Source: Microbispora triticiradicis
GTDB taxonomy: Bacteria > Actinomycetota > Actinomycetes > Streptosporangiales > Streptosporangiaceae
NCBI GenBank assembly: GCA_003260025.2
Contig: QFZU02000097.1
Coordinates: 1 to 38,192, forward strand
DNA length: 38,192 nucleotides
Direction of reading: 5' to 3'
The notes under the pieces were generated by a model. The model did no database searches and was not told the DNA's origin. It saw only the letters and a program-made list of their open reading frames with translations. The position numbers and the translations under genes were made by a program. Below, piece by piece: positions 1 to 8,034 of the stretch; the stretch's first letter is position 1; the number at the start of each line of letters is the position of its first letter.

Positions 1-37
1 TGCGTCGGCGGCGCACCCGGCGCGCGGGGGCCGCGGC

Positions 38-55
38 CCGCCGGTCTCCCGGCGG
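38..55 (-). terminator. GC-rich hairpin after the M20 peptidase gene
   Basis: A perfect 7-bp inverted repeat (CCGCCGG at 38-44, CCGGCGG at 49-55) with a 4-base loop lies 8 bases beyond the stop codon of the minus-strand M20 peptidase gene. There is no T-run after it. Such U-less GC hairpins are common at actinobacterial gene ends, so a terminator role is plausible but inferred. Confidence 0.35.
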
Positions 56-62
56 CCCGCGT

Positions 63-1430
63 TCACGCCGTGTCCCCGGCTTCGAGAGGACCGGTCTCCA
101 CGTGACCCGTCTTCCCGCGACCGGTCTCCCCGCGACCGGTCTCCCCGCGACCGGTCTCCACGTGACCCGTCTCCCCGAGGCCGAAATGGCCGGTCCCCGC
201 GCGGCCGTGCGCCGCGTGCGTCCCGCCACGGCCGTTGTCCGCCGCGTCGCCAAGGTCGCCAAGGTCGCCGGGGGCGCGGGGGTCGCCGTCCGTCGTGTCC
301 CCGCCGCCCGGGGGTCCGACGGCCCCGCCGGCCAGGACGTACGCGGTGAGCGCGGCCACGAGGCGGGCCCGGACCGGCATCTCGGCGACCACGACGTGCT
401 CTCCGGCGGCGTGCGCGCCGCCGCCGACCGCGCCCAGGCCGTCGAGCGTGGGGCAGCCGGCCCCGGCGGTGAAGTTGCCGTCGGAGCCGCCGCCGACCGC
501 CACCCCGCGCAGCGGCGCCATACCCAGCTCGCGCGCGGTCCGTACGGCGACCTCGAAGAGCCCGGCGGAGGCGGCGGGGTCGAGAGGCGGGCGGTTCGGC
601 CCGCCCCGCAGCTCAAGACGTACGCCCGGGGTGCGGGGGGTGAGCGCGCGCATCAGCTCGTCCACCCGCCGCTGCGCGGCCTGGTCGGGCACCCGCACGT
701 CGACCGCGACCCGGGCCCGCGCGGGCACGGTGTTGGTGCTCGTCCCGGCCGACAGCATGGTGGGAGTCACCGACGTGGCCCCCGCCCTGGACGACGACCC
801 GACCTGGTCCCCGATCGCCGCGACGGCCAGCACCTGATGGGCCAGCTCCACGGCGGCGTTGGCGCCCAGCTCGGGTTCGAGTCCGGCGTGCGCGGCCCGG
901 CCGTGCACGATCAGCTCGTAGCGGGAGATGCCCTTGCGCGCCGTCTTGAGCGCGCCGCCGTCCGCGCTGGCCTCCAGCACGAACGCGGCGGCGCACCGCG
1001 CCGCGATCGACTCGATCAGCGGGCGGGAGGTCGGCGAGCCGAGCTCCTCGTCGCCGACAATGAGCACGCTCAGGCCGTCGGCGGACGGCAGCGAGGCGGC
1101 CGCGTGGAACAGTTGCACGAGCCCGGCCTTCATGTCGAACACCCCCGGGCCGCGGGCCACGCCGTCCGTCACCGACCAGGGGTGCTCGCGCAGCGTGCCG
1201 ACGGGCCAGACGGTGTCGTGGTGGCCGAGCAGCAGCACCCGCGGGGCGCCGAACGACCAGAGCAGGTGCGTCACCCCGTCGATCACCAGGATCTCCGGGT
1301 CCGCCCCGAGCAGCCTGCGGCCCTGCGCGGCCACGACCCGGGCGCTGCGCGCCACCGCGTCGTGGTCGCTGGAGTACGACTCGCAGAGCACCAGATCTTC
1401 GAGGTCGGCCAGCATCGCGTCCAGGTTCAC
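63..1430 (-). CDS. M20 family metallopeptidase (glutamate carboxypeptidase-like)
   Basis: Likely cytoplasmic zinc peptidase or amidohydrolase of the M20/ArgE/CPG2 group. Visible family signatures are LLLGHHDTVWP near residue 80 (first metal-binding His/Asp), GPGVFDMKAG (bridging Asp), VGDEELGSPTS (catalytic Glu and metal Glu), and the dimerisation-domain signature GRAAHAGLEPELGANA; GGGSDGNF supplies the late metal-site region. The GTG start at 1430 overlaps the TGA of the upstream M19 gene (GTGA), so the two are probably translationally coupled; an internal ATG at 1415 is an alternative. The catalytic part ends near residue 370, followed by an unusual Gly/Thr-rich tail built from 5-residue repeats encoded by a 15-bp tandem repeat. 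The substrate cannot be read from the sequence; an acyl-amino acid or small peptide is likely. Confidence 0.9.
   Translation of the reverse strand: MNLDAMLADLEDLVLCESYSSDHDAVARSARVVAAQGRRLLGADPEILVIDGVTHLLWSFGAPRVLLLGHHDTVWPVGTLREHPWSVTDGVARGPGVFDMKAGLVQLFHAAASLPSADGLSVLIVGDEELGSPTSRPLIESIAARCAAAFVLEASADGGALKTARKGISRYELIVHGRAAHAGLEPELGANAAVELAHQVLAVAAIGDQVGSSSRAGATSVTPTMLSAGTSTNTVPARARVAVDVRVPDQAAQRRVDELMRALTPRTPGVRLELRGGPNRPPLDPAASAGLFEVAVRTARELGMAPLRGVAVGGGSDGNFTAGAGCPTLDGLGAVGGGAHAAGEHVVVAEMPVRARLVAALTAYVLAGGAVGPPGGGDTTDGDPRAPGDLGDLGDAADNGRGGTHAAHGRAGTGHFGLGETGHVETGRGETGRGETGRGKTGHVETGPLEAGDTA
91..180. repeat. 15-bp tandem repeat, six units, in the M20 gene 3' end
   Basis: Six consecutive 15-bp units lie at 91-180; the clearest are two identical copies of CCGGTCTCCCCGCGA at 121-150, flanked by variants with CACGTGA in the second half. 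On the coding (minus) strand they encode a G-[EK]-T-G-[RH] type pentapeptide in the C-terminal tail of the peptidase. Confidence 0.9.
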
Positions 1431-2506
1431 CGCGCGGGCTGTTCCTCTCCCGCCCCTTCGGGCGCCGGCCGGCCAAGCTCGGCCCGGAACAGGCGCATCA
1501 CGTTCGCGCCCAGGATCTTCTGGATCTCCTCCTCCGAGAATCCCCGCTTGACCAGCGCGTCGGTCACCAGCGGAAGCCCGCGCGGCCCCTCCAGGCCGGG
1601 GATCGCCGCCGCGGCGTCGATCCCCGGATAGCCGAAGCCCTCGCAGCACGGTGGGGTCAGGTCTTCGTGGACCTCGCGCATGAAGTCGGGGCCGAGGCCC
1701 ACGTGGTCGATCCCGGCGACGGAGGCGACGTGCTCGATGTGGTCCACCAGATGGTCGGCGGTGGCCGAGCGCGCGTCCTCGGTGAGGAAGGCGGCCAGGA
1801 AGTTCACGCAGATCACGCCGCCGCCGGCGGCGACGCCCCTGAGCTGCTCGTCGGTGAGGTTCCTGTGGTGGTCGCGCAGGGCGCGGGCCGAGGAGTGGGT
1901 CGCGATGACCGGCCGGGCCGCGATCTCCAGCACGTGCGCGACCCCCGCCGCGCCCAGATGCGAGATGTCGAAGAGCATGCCGAGCCGTTCCATCTCGCGC
2001 AGCGCCTGGACGCCGTGGCTGGTGAGCCGGGAGCCGGCGCCGTCCTGGCCGCTGCCGTCGGCGAGAGCCGTACGGCCCCAGTGGGCGATCGACGCGACGC
2101 GGACCCCGAGCCGGTGCAGGGTCGGGATCAGCTCCACGCTCTCGTCGATCCCGGGCATGCTCTCCAGGGCGAGGACCAGGGCGATCCTGCCGAGGGCGAG
2201 CGCCTCGTCGATCTGCTGCCCGTCGTGGCACAGCGCGACCGCGTCCGGGTTGCCCTCGGCCAGCACGTGGGCGCACTCGATCATGCGCAGGGTCTGGCGC
2301 AGCGCCCCCTCCGGGCGGAACCGGCTCTCCACGAACACCGGCAGCACCTGCACGTCGACCCCGCCCTCGGCGAGCTGGGGCAGCCATCGGTCGCGGAAGA
2401 ACGAGGACCAGACCTCCGGGGGCCTGGCGGAGACTGCCATCAGAAGGTCGTTGTGCGTGTCGGCGACCACGAATCTGTCGTGCGGGCTCTGCTGACCATC
2501 GGGCAC
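1427..2506 (-). CDS. M19 family dipeptidase (renal/membrane dipeptidase-like)
   Basis: Zinc dipeptidase of the M19 family, 359 residues, close to the usual size. The N-terminal DTHND gives the metal-binding HxD pair. Further signatures are LALESMPGID (bridging Glu), DISHLG with the metal His, PVIATHSSARAL with the second His, RNLTDEQL, and HVGLGPDF with the late conserved Asp. No signal peptide is visible, so it is probably cytoplasmic. The start is a GTG at 2506 preceded by GGGAGGG at a spacing suitable for a ribosome-binding site. It is first in a two-gene operon with the M20 peptidase, whose start codon overlaps its stop. Likely substrates are dipeptides, including D-residue dipeptides as known for the family; the exact substrate is not determinable. 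Confidence 0.93.
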   Translation of the reverse strand: MPDGQQSPHDRFVVADTHNDLLMAVSARPPEVWSSFFRDRWLPQLAEGGVDVQVLPVFVESRFRPEGALRQTLRMIECAHVLAEGNPDAVALCHDGQQIDEALALGRIALVLALESMPGIDESVELIPTLHRLGVRVASIAHWGRTALADGSGQDGAGSRLTSHGVQALREMERLGMLFDISHLGAAGVAHVLEIAARPVIATHSSARALRDHHRNLTDEQLRGVAAGGGVICVNFLAAFLTEDARSATADHLVDHIEHVASVAGIDHVGLGPDFMREVHEDLTPPCCEGFGYPGIDAAAAIPGLEGPRGLPLVTDALVKRGFSEEEIQKILGANVMRLFRAELGRPAPEGAGEEQPAR

Positions 2507-2590
2507 GGCGGGGTCCCTCCCTGTGTCGAGTCCTCGGTTGGGACGTTACCTTTCCCGGGCCGCCCTGCGGCCAGGCTGTAGTGTGCGCGG
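2507..2590. promoter_or_regulatory. Divergent promoter region, M19 operon and Nif3 trio
   Basis: This 84-bp gap separates divergent genes. On the plus strand a TAnnnT-type -10 candidate (TAGTGT, 2579-2584) lies 6 bases before the GTG at 2591, and no ribosome-binding site precedes that GTG, so the Nif3-like gene may be transcribed without a leader. No convincing -35 is seen. Confidence 0.35.
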
Positions 2591-3445
2591 GTGGATTCGA
2601 TCTCCTCCTGCGCCCTCGCCGAGGTCGTCGCGCGCCTGAACGCGTTGTACGACCCCTCCTGGGCCGAGTCATGGGACGCGGTGGGCCTCGTCTGCGGCGA
2701 CCCGGAGCAGCCCGTACGGAAGATCCTCTTCGCGGTCGACCCGGTCGCGGTCGTCGTCGACGAGGCCCTCGCCTGGGGGGCCGACCTCGTCGTCACCCAC
2801 CATCCGCTCTATCTGCGCGGCACCACGAGCGTCGCCGCGACCACGTTCAAGGGCCGGATCGTCCACCGGCTCATCCGCGGCGGCGCCGCGCTGTACGCCG
2901 CGCACACCAACGCCGACGTGGCCGATCCGGGCGTCTCGGACGCGCTCGCGCGGGCCGTCGGCCTCGCGGGTGAGCTGCGGCCACTCCAGCCCGCCGCGGA
3001 CGACCCGCGCCGGGGGCTCGGCCGGATCGGGGACCTGCCCGCCCCGATGCCGCTGCGGGAGTTCGCCGCGCTGGCCGCCGCCGGACTGCCTCGTACGGCG
3101 GCTCCGCTCCGCGTCGCGGGCGACCCGGACCGCACGGTGCGGACGATCGCCGTCTGCGGCGGCGCCGGCGACTCCCTCCTGGGCACGGCCCGGGCGGCGG
3201 GGGTGGACGTCTTCCTGACGGCCGACCTCCGGCACCACCCCGCCGGTGAGCACCTGGAGGCGGGCGGGCCCGCATTGGTCGACGCTTCCCACTGGGCCAC
3301 CGAATGGCCGTGGCTCGCCGACGCCGCCGAGCGTCTGACGTCAGCGTTGGCGGCAGGGGGCATTACTGTTGAGGCGCGCGTCTCGGGCGCCGTCACCGAC
3401 GCCTGGACGGCGACGACCACCGACTTGGACCCCCGAGCATCTTGA
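2591..3445 (+). CDS. Nif3-like dinuclear metal centre protein
   Basis: Member of the Nif3/YbgI/DUF34 family (GTP cyclohydrolase 1 type 2 in older naming), which forms a hexameric toroid with a two-metal site; the physiological reaction is still unsettled. Visible signatures are ESWDAVGLVCGDP near residue 25, the metal motif VVTHHPLYL around residue 70, and AAHTNADVADPG near residue 100. The C-terminal half carries GGAGDSL and FLTADLRHHPAGEHLE, typical of the second lobe. 284 residues is normal. It is the first gene of a conserved actinobacterial trio with the zinc-ribbon protein and RNase H/phosphatase (same order as Rv2230c-Rv2229c-Rv2228c of Mycobacterium tuberculosis). The start is GTG with no clear ribosome-binding site; the start position itself is likely. 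Confidence 0.92.
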   Translation: MDSISSCALAEVVARLNALYDPSWAESWDAVGLVCGDPEQPVRKILFAVDPVAVVVDEALAWGADLVVTHHPLYLRGTTSVAATTFKGRIVHRLIRGGAALYAAHTNADVADPGVSDALARAVGLAGELRPLQPAADDPRRGLGRIGDLPAPMPLREFAALAAAGLPRTAAPLRVAGDPDRTVRTIAVCGGAGDSLLGTARAAGVDVFLTADLRHHPAGEHLEAGGPALVDASHWATEWPWLADAAERLTSALAAGGITVEARVSGAVTDAWTATTTDLDPRAS

Positions 3446-3455
3446 GGGATTTGGG

Positions 3456-4196
3456 ATGAAGGCCGCACCGGAAGCACAGAAGCGTCTGCTCGATCTCGCG
3501 GAGCTCGACACCAGTCTCGACCGGGTGCGGCATCGCCGCCGCACCCTGCCCGACCTGGCCGAGATCGACGAGCTGTCCAAGAGGCTCGCACGGCTCGCCA
3601 CACAGGTCATCGCCGCCGAGACCGAGGCCGGCGACCTCGCCCGCGACCAGGCCAAGGCCGAGTCGGACGTGGACGCCGTACGCGTCCGGGTCGACCGCGA
3701 CACCAAGCGTCTCGACTCCGGGCAGGTCTCCTCGCCCAAGGACCTGGCGAGCCTCCAGTCCGAGATCACCTCGCTGCGGCGCAGGCAGTCGGACCTGGAG
3801 GAGGTCGTCCTGGAGATCATGGAGCGCCGGGAGGCGGCGGACGCCCAGGTGGAGTCGCTCAGGTCGGAGCGCGACAAGGTCACCGGGACGCTGCGGGCCG
3901 CCGAGGAACGGCGTGACGCGGCCTTCGCCGAGATCGACAAGGAGGCCGGCGAGCTGACCGGCGGCCGGACCGCGATCACCGCCGACATCCCCGCCGACCT
4001 GCTCGCCCTGTACGAGAAGCTGCGCGAGCAGAGCGGCGTCGGCGCCGCCATGCTGCACGGCGGCCGGTGCCTCGGCTGCCGTACGACCCTGTCGATCGCC
4101 GACCTCAACCGGATCAGGGCCGCCGCCCACGACGAGGTGGTCCGCTGCGAGGAGTGCCGCCGGATCCTCGTCCGCACGGCCGAGTCCGGGCTGTGA
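3456..4196 (+). CDS. Coiled-coil protein with C4 zinc ribbon (Rv2229c/CT398-like)
   Basis: 246-residue cytoplasmic protein with a long N-terminal antiparallel coiled coil (about residues 5-170, rich in Glu, Arg, Leu heptads) and a C-terminal zinc ribbon with two Cys pairs, CLGC and CEEC, separated by about 27 residues. This is the architecture of the DUF164/CT398 family, suspected to act as a nucleic-acid or secretion chaperone-type adaptor; no enzymatic function is known. ATG at 3456 is preceded by GAGGGA near the stop of the Nif3 gene 10 bases upstream, so the genes are co-transcribed. The next gene, 62 bases downstream, is the RNase HI/phosphatase. An upstream in-frame ATG exists inside the Nif3 gene but is rejected because it would overlap it by 77 bases. 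Confidence 0.9.
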   Translation: MKAAPEAQKRLLDLAELDTSLDRVRHRRRTLPDLAEIDELSKRLARLATQVIAAETEAGDLARDQAKAESDVDAVRVRVDRDTKRLDSGQVSSPKDLASLQSEITSLRRRQSDLEEVVLEIMERREAADAQVESLRSERDKVTGTLRAAEERRDAAFAEIDKEAGELTGGRTAITADIPADLLALYEKLREQSGVGAAMLHGGRCLGCRTTLSIADLNRIRAAAHDEVVRCEECRRILVRTAESGL

Positions 4197-4258
4197 CATC
4201 GGCTGCGTGAACGAGGGTGTGCGGATGACGAGGGCGTGCGGGTGACGGGGGTGCGTGG

Positions 4259-5710
4259 ATGACCGGGGGGTATGTCGTCGAGGCCGACGGCGGGTCGCGG
4301 GGCAACCCCGGCCCGGCCGGGTACGGCGCGGTGGTCAAGGACGAGGCCGGGCACGTGCTCGCCGAGGCGGCCGAGTCGATCGGCACCACGACAAACAATG
4401 TGGCCGAGTACCGCGGCCTGATCGCCGGGCTCGAGTCGCTGCTCGCCCTCGGCGTGGAGGGCGCGCGGGTCGAGGTGCGGATGGATTCCAAGCTGGTCAT
4501 CGAGCAGATGGCCGGGCGCTGGAAGGTCAAGCACGAGGGGCTGCGCCCGCTCGCCCTGGAGGCGGCGGCCCTGGCCCGGCGCCTGCGCGTCACCTGGACC
4601 TGGATTCCGCGGGAGCGCAACACCCACGCCGACCGCCTCGCCAACGAGGCGATGGACGCCGCAGCCCGGGGGGAGACCTGGCGGGCGGGGCCGGCCACCT
4701 CCGCCCCGCGGACCCCGCCCCCTGCCGGGCCCGCCGTGGGCCCGGGCACCGACCCGTCCGACCCCGGCACGCTCTTCCCCGCCCCCGCGTCGGACGACGG
4801 CACCGGTGCCCCCGGTGGGACCGCGTCGGCGGAACGCGGTGCGAGACCCGCGGATCGCGGGGCTCGGGGCACGGACTCCGGCGGTGACCGGAGAGCTCGG
4901 GGCACGGCCGGCGCCGCTGTTTCCAGCGCGAACTGGGGCGGGGACGCTGCAGGTGGCGTCGCAGGTCCCGGCGGTGCTGCCGCGGGGGGCGTCGCGGGTC
5001 CCGGCGGAGACGCCGCGGGCGGCCTGGCGGGTTCCGGTGGAGTCGCCGTGGCCGACGATCGGCGGGGGCACGGGTGGATGCCCGGGGCCACCCGGACCGC
5101 CACATCGCTGCTGCTGCTCCGGCACGGGCAGACGCCGCTCTCGATCGAGAAGCGGTTCTCCGGGCTCGGCGACCCGGAGCTCACCCCGACCGGGCTGGCG
5201 CAGGCCGAGGCCGCCGCCGCACGCCTGGCCCGCGGGCCGCGGCGGGTGGAGGTGATCGTCACCTCCCCACTCGCCCGCGCCCGGCAGACGGCGGAGGCCG
5301 TGGCGTCCCGTACGGGTTCGGCGGTGCTGGTGGACGAGGACCTGCGCGAGACCGACTTCGGGGCGTGGGAGGGGTACACGTTCGCGGAGATCCAGCGGCG
5401 CTGGCCCGATGAGCTGGCCGCCTGGCTGGCCGACCCTGACGTGGCGCCGCCGGGCGGCGAGAGTTTCGCCTCGACGGCCCGCAGGGTCGAGGAGGCGAGG
5501 GAACGCATCGTCAAGGCCCACGAGAGCCGCAGCGTCGTCGTGGTCTCCCATGTGACCCCGATCAAGACGCTGATCCGCTTCGCCCTGGGCGCGCCGCCCG
5601 AGGCCCTCTATCGGATGCACCTCGATCTGGCCTGCCTGTCGGCGATCGACTACTACGCCGACGGTCCTTCCGTGGTGCGGACGTTCAACGACACGGCGCA
5701 CCTCGGCTGA
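4259..5710 (+). CDS. Bifunctional RNase HI / histidine phosphatase
   Basis: Two enzymes in one chain. Residues 1-140 are an RNase HI domain with all four acidic catalytic residues in place: D10 (EADGGSRGNPG), E50 (NNVAEYRG), D76 (RMDSKLV) and D125 (RNTHADRLANEAMD); it removes RNA from RNA/DNA hybrids. Residues about 283-483 are a histidine phosphatase (CobC/phosphoglycerate mutase fold) with the LLLLRHGQT motif (H289), the acidic region ETDFGAWEG and the second catalytic His at VVSHVT (H431). This fusion is known from Rv2228c. Here the domains are joined by an unusually long linker of about 140 residues, Gly/Ala/Pro-rich, including three 33-bp repeats. The 3' end overlaps the convergent sensor kinase gene by 58 bp. 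Confidence 0.95.
   Translation: MTGGYVVEADGGSRGNPGPAGYGAVVKDEAGHVLAEAAESIGTTTNNVAEYRGLIAGLESLLALGVEGARVEVRMDSKLVIEQMAGRWKVKHEGLRPLALEAAALARRLRVTWTWIPRERNTHADRLANEAMDAAARGETWRAGPATSAPRTPPPAGPAVGPGTDPSDPGTLFPAPASDDGTGAPGGTASAERGARPADRGARGTDSGGDRRARGTAGAAVSSANWGGDAAGGVAGPGGAAAGGVAGPGGDAAGGLAGSGGVAVADDRRGHGWMPGATRTATSLLLLRHGQTPLSIEKRFSGLGDPELTPTGLAQAEAAAARLARGPRRVEVIVTSPLARARQTAEAVASRTGSAVLVDEDLRETDFGAWEGYTFAEIQRRWPDELAAWLADPDVAPPGGESFASTARRVEEARERIVKAHESRSVVVVSHVTPIKTLIRFALGAPPEALYRMHLDLACLSAIDYYADGPSVVRTFNDTAHLG
4940..5038. repeat. Three 33-bp tandem repeats in the RNase H/phosphatase linker
   Basis: Three in-frame units at 4940-4972, 4973-5005 and 5006-5038 encode GDAAGGVAGPG, GAAAGGVAGPG and GDAAGGLAGSG. 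They form part of the flexible linker between the RNase H and phosphatase domains. Confidence 0.85.
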
Positions 5711-7272
5711 GGCCACCCGCCCGGCGGAGTCGGCGCGCCGGTCGCCGGGTGGACGGGCAGGACGACGCGGAAGGCCGCCCCGGCGCCGGGCGCGGTCCGC
5801 AGTTCCACCCGCCCGCCGTGGGCGGCGACGATCGACCGAACGATGGCCAGTCCGAGGCCGGCCCCTCCCGCGCCGCCGCGGCTGCGTGATCCGTCCACGC
5901 GGTAGAAGCGGTCGAAGACCCGCTCAGCCTCCTCCGGCGGCAGTCCCGGCCCCTCGTCGGCGATCACCAGGACGCCTTCGGCGCCGCCGCCGGTACCGAC
6001 CGTGCCGACGCCGATCCTCACCGGGGTGCCCGGCGGCGTGTGGGCGACGGCGTTGCCCACCAGGTTGGAGACCACCTGCCGCAGCCGCGCCTCGTCGCCG
6101 CGTACCGGCGCGGCGCCGGCCGGGCCCCCGTCGGGGCCGGTCAGCGTGACCGTCCGGGCGGGATCGAGCGCGCGGAGGTCGTGGTGCGCGTCGGCGGCGA
6201 GCGTCCGCAAGTCCATGGGCGCGAGGTCCATCGGCAGGGCGTCCTCGCCCTCGTCGAGGCGGGCCAGCAGGAGCAGGTCCTCCACGAGCCGGACCAGGCG
6301 CACCGCCTCGCTCTCGATCCGGCCGAGGGTGTGGTCGACGTCGGGAAGGCCGCCCATCCGGTGCAGTTCCGCGAATCCCTTGATCCCGAAGAGCGGCGTG
6401 CGCAACTCGTGGCTCGCGTCGGCGACGAACCGCCGCATCCGGGCCTGCGACCGCTCCCGCCCGGCGAACGCCGCCTCCAACTGGGCAAGCATCGTGTTGA
6501 GCGCGGCGGCCAGCCGCCCGACCTCGGTGTGCGGAGCGGCGGGCACGGGCACCCGCCGGGACAGGTCGCCCGCGGCGATCGCCGCCGCCGTCCGCTCTAT
6601 CACGCGCAGCGGCCGCAGCCCCCGGCGTACGGCGAACCAGCCGATGACGGCGAGCGACGTCATGAGGGCGGCGGCGGTCGCGGCGCAGACGAGCGTCAGG
6701 CGGCCGACGGTCGACCTGACCCCGCCGAGTGACGCGGCCACGACGACGGTGCCTCCCTCGGCCGCACCCGCACGAGGCCCCTCGCCAGGCCCCTCACGAG
6801 GCCCCACGGAGGTGAGAGCGGCCCGGGGGGCGGCGACGACCCGCCACGCGGCGCCGTGGTCGTCCCTCGCGTCGAACGGCCGCCCGCCCAGCCGGCGGAC
6901 CGCCGCGGCGTCGAGCCGGGGGAGCTCCGGGCCCTCTCCCCGCAGCCAGGGGCCGCCCTCCTGCTCGACGGTCCCGTCCGCCCGCAGGTACGCCAGGTAC
7001 ACCTGGTCGATCAGGTCCATGCCGGGCAGGGCGCTCAGCGGCACCCGGCTCTGCCCGGTGAGCGGGGCCGTCACCAGCCGGGCGGGGACCCGCGACAACA
7101 GCGTCGCCATCGGCCCGAGCTGCTGGTCCACCCGTTCGATGAGGTGGGCCCTGAGCGTGGCGACGGCGACCGCGCCGCTGATCGCGAGGCCCGCCGCGAG
7201 CAGGGCCAGGGTGATCAGCAGGAGGCGTCCCCGCAGCGACAGGCTCCTCCGGCGTGCCGTCCGGCGGGTCAC
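5653..7272 (-). CDS. Two-component sensor histidine kinase (OmpR-partner type)
   Basis: 539-residue inner-membrane kinase. Predicted order: TM1 about 16-38, an extracytoplasmic sensor region of about 150 residues, TM2 about 190-214, HAMP 215-267, the dimerisation/phosphoacceptor box DASHELRTPLFGIKGF with H288, then the ATPase domain with N-box NLVGNAVAHTPPG, G1 DEGPGLP and G2 GGAGLGLAI. The start is a GTG at 7272 overlapping the TGA of the response regulator gene (GTGA), a sign of translational coupling. The last 20 or so residues read through the end of the convergent RNase H/phosphatase gene (58-bp overlap), so this tail is probably not functional sequence. The signal is unknown; linkage to an ABC transporter suggests sensing of an antimicrobial or envelope stress. 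Confidence 0.95.
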   Translation of the reverse strand: MTRRTARRRSLSLRGRLLLITLALLAAGLAISGAVAVATLRAHLIERVDQQLGPMATLLSRVPARLVTAPLTGQSRVPLSALPGMDLIDQVYLAYLRADGTVEQEGGPWLRGEGPELPRLDAAAVRRLGGRPFDARDDHGAAWRVVAAPRAALTSVGPREGPGEGPRAGAAEGGTVVVAASLGGVRSTVGRLTLVCAATAAALMTSLAVIGWFAVRRGLRPLRVIERTAAAIAAGDLSRRVPVPAAPHTEVGRLAAALNTMLAQLEAAFAGRERSQARMRRFVADASHELRTPLFGIKGFAELHRMGGLPDVDHTLGRIESEAVRLVRLVEDLLLLARLDEGEDALPMDLAPMDLRTLAADAHHDLRALDPARTVTLTGPDGGPAGAAPVRGDEARLRQVVSNLVGNAVAHTPPGTPVRIGVGTVGTGGGAEGVLVIADEGPGLPPEEAERVFDRFYRVDGSRSRGGAGGAGLGLAIVRSIVAAHGGRVELRTAPGAGAAFRVVLPVHPATGAPTPPGGWPQPRCAVSLNVRTTEGPSA

Positions 7273-7979
7273 GGGCGCGGCCCGCGCAGGACGTAGCCCA
7301 CGCCGTGCATGGTGTGGATCAGTTTCGGCCCGGCCTTGTCGATCTTCCGCCGCACGTAGCTCACGTACGTGTCCACGATGCTGGTGTCACCCGCGAAGTC
7401 GTACCGCCAGACGTGCTCCAGGATCTGCGCCTTGGAGACGACCCTCCCGGCGTTGAGGATCAGGTAGTGCAGCAGGCGGAACTCGGTCGGCGACAGCCGT
7501 ACGGGAACGCCCGCCCGAGTCACCTGGTGGCCGCCGGGGTCGAGTTCGAGGTCGGCCACCCGCAGCGTGCGGTCCTCCGGGGCCGCCCCCGCCCGCCTGA
7601 GCACGGCCTCGATCCGGGCGAGCAACTCCTCCAGGTCGAAGGGCTTGGTGACGTAGTCGTCGCCGCCCAGCCGAAGCCCGTTGATCTTGTCCTGGGTCGT
7701 GTCGCGCGCGGTGAGGAACAGGACGGGCACCTGTCCCGGACGGTCACCGGACAGCGGGCGGGGGCGTTCCCGGAGACGCCGGATGACCTCGAACCCGTCC
7801 ATGTCGGGCAGCATGACGTCGAGGAGGACGAGATCGGGAGGCTCGGCCCCCGCCGCCTCAAGGGCCTGCGACCCGGTCGCGGCGGAGGTCACCGTGTATC
7901 CCGCGAAGCGCAGCGTGGCCGCCAGCAGTTCCCGCACCACGGGCTCGTCGTCGACCACGAGCAGGCGCCGCCCGTCCAC
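7269..7979 (-). CDS. OmpR/PhoB-family response regulator
   Basis: 236-residue DNA-binding regulator. The receiver domain has the acidic pair D10-D11, the phosphoacceptor D54 (LVLLDVMLPDMDG), the conserved Thr in FLTARD and Lys in VTKPFD. The C-terminal winged helix (about 135-236) carries LSPTEFRLLHYL and VDTYVSYVRRKID, the typical recognition helix, and ends in the GVGYVLR motif. The start is GTG at 7979, 55 bases after the permease stop. It precedes and overlaps its cognate kinase by 4 bp. It probably controls the ABC transporter genes just upstream in the same operon. Confidence 0.96.
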   Translation of the reverse strand: MDGRRLLVVDDEPVVRELLAATLRFAGYTVTSAATGSQALEAAGAEPPDLVLLDVMLPDMDGFEVIRRLRERPRPLSGDRPGQVPVLFLTARDTTQDKINGLRLGGDDYVTKPFDLEELLARIEAVLRRAGAAPEDRTLRVADLELDPGGHQVTRAGVPVRLSPTEFRLLHYLILNAGRVVSKAQILEHVWRYDFAGDTSIVDTYVSYVRRKIDKAGPKLIHTMHGVGYVLRGPRP

Positions 7980-8034
7980 TCCGGCCTCCCTTCGTCAGCG
8001 GCAGGATAGGTCCGCCGTCCAGGATCACGGGCCT

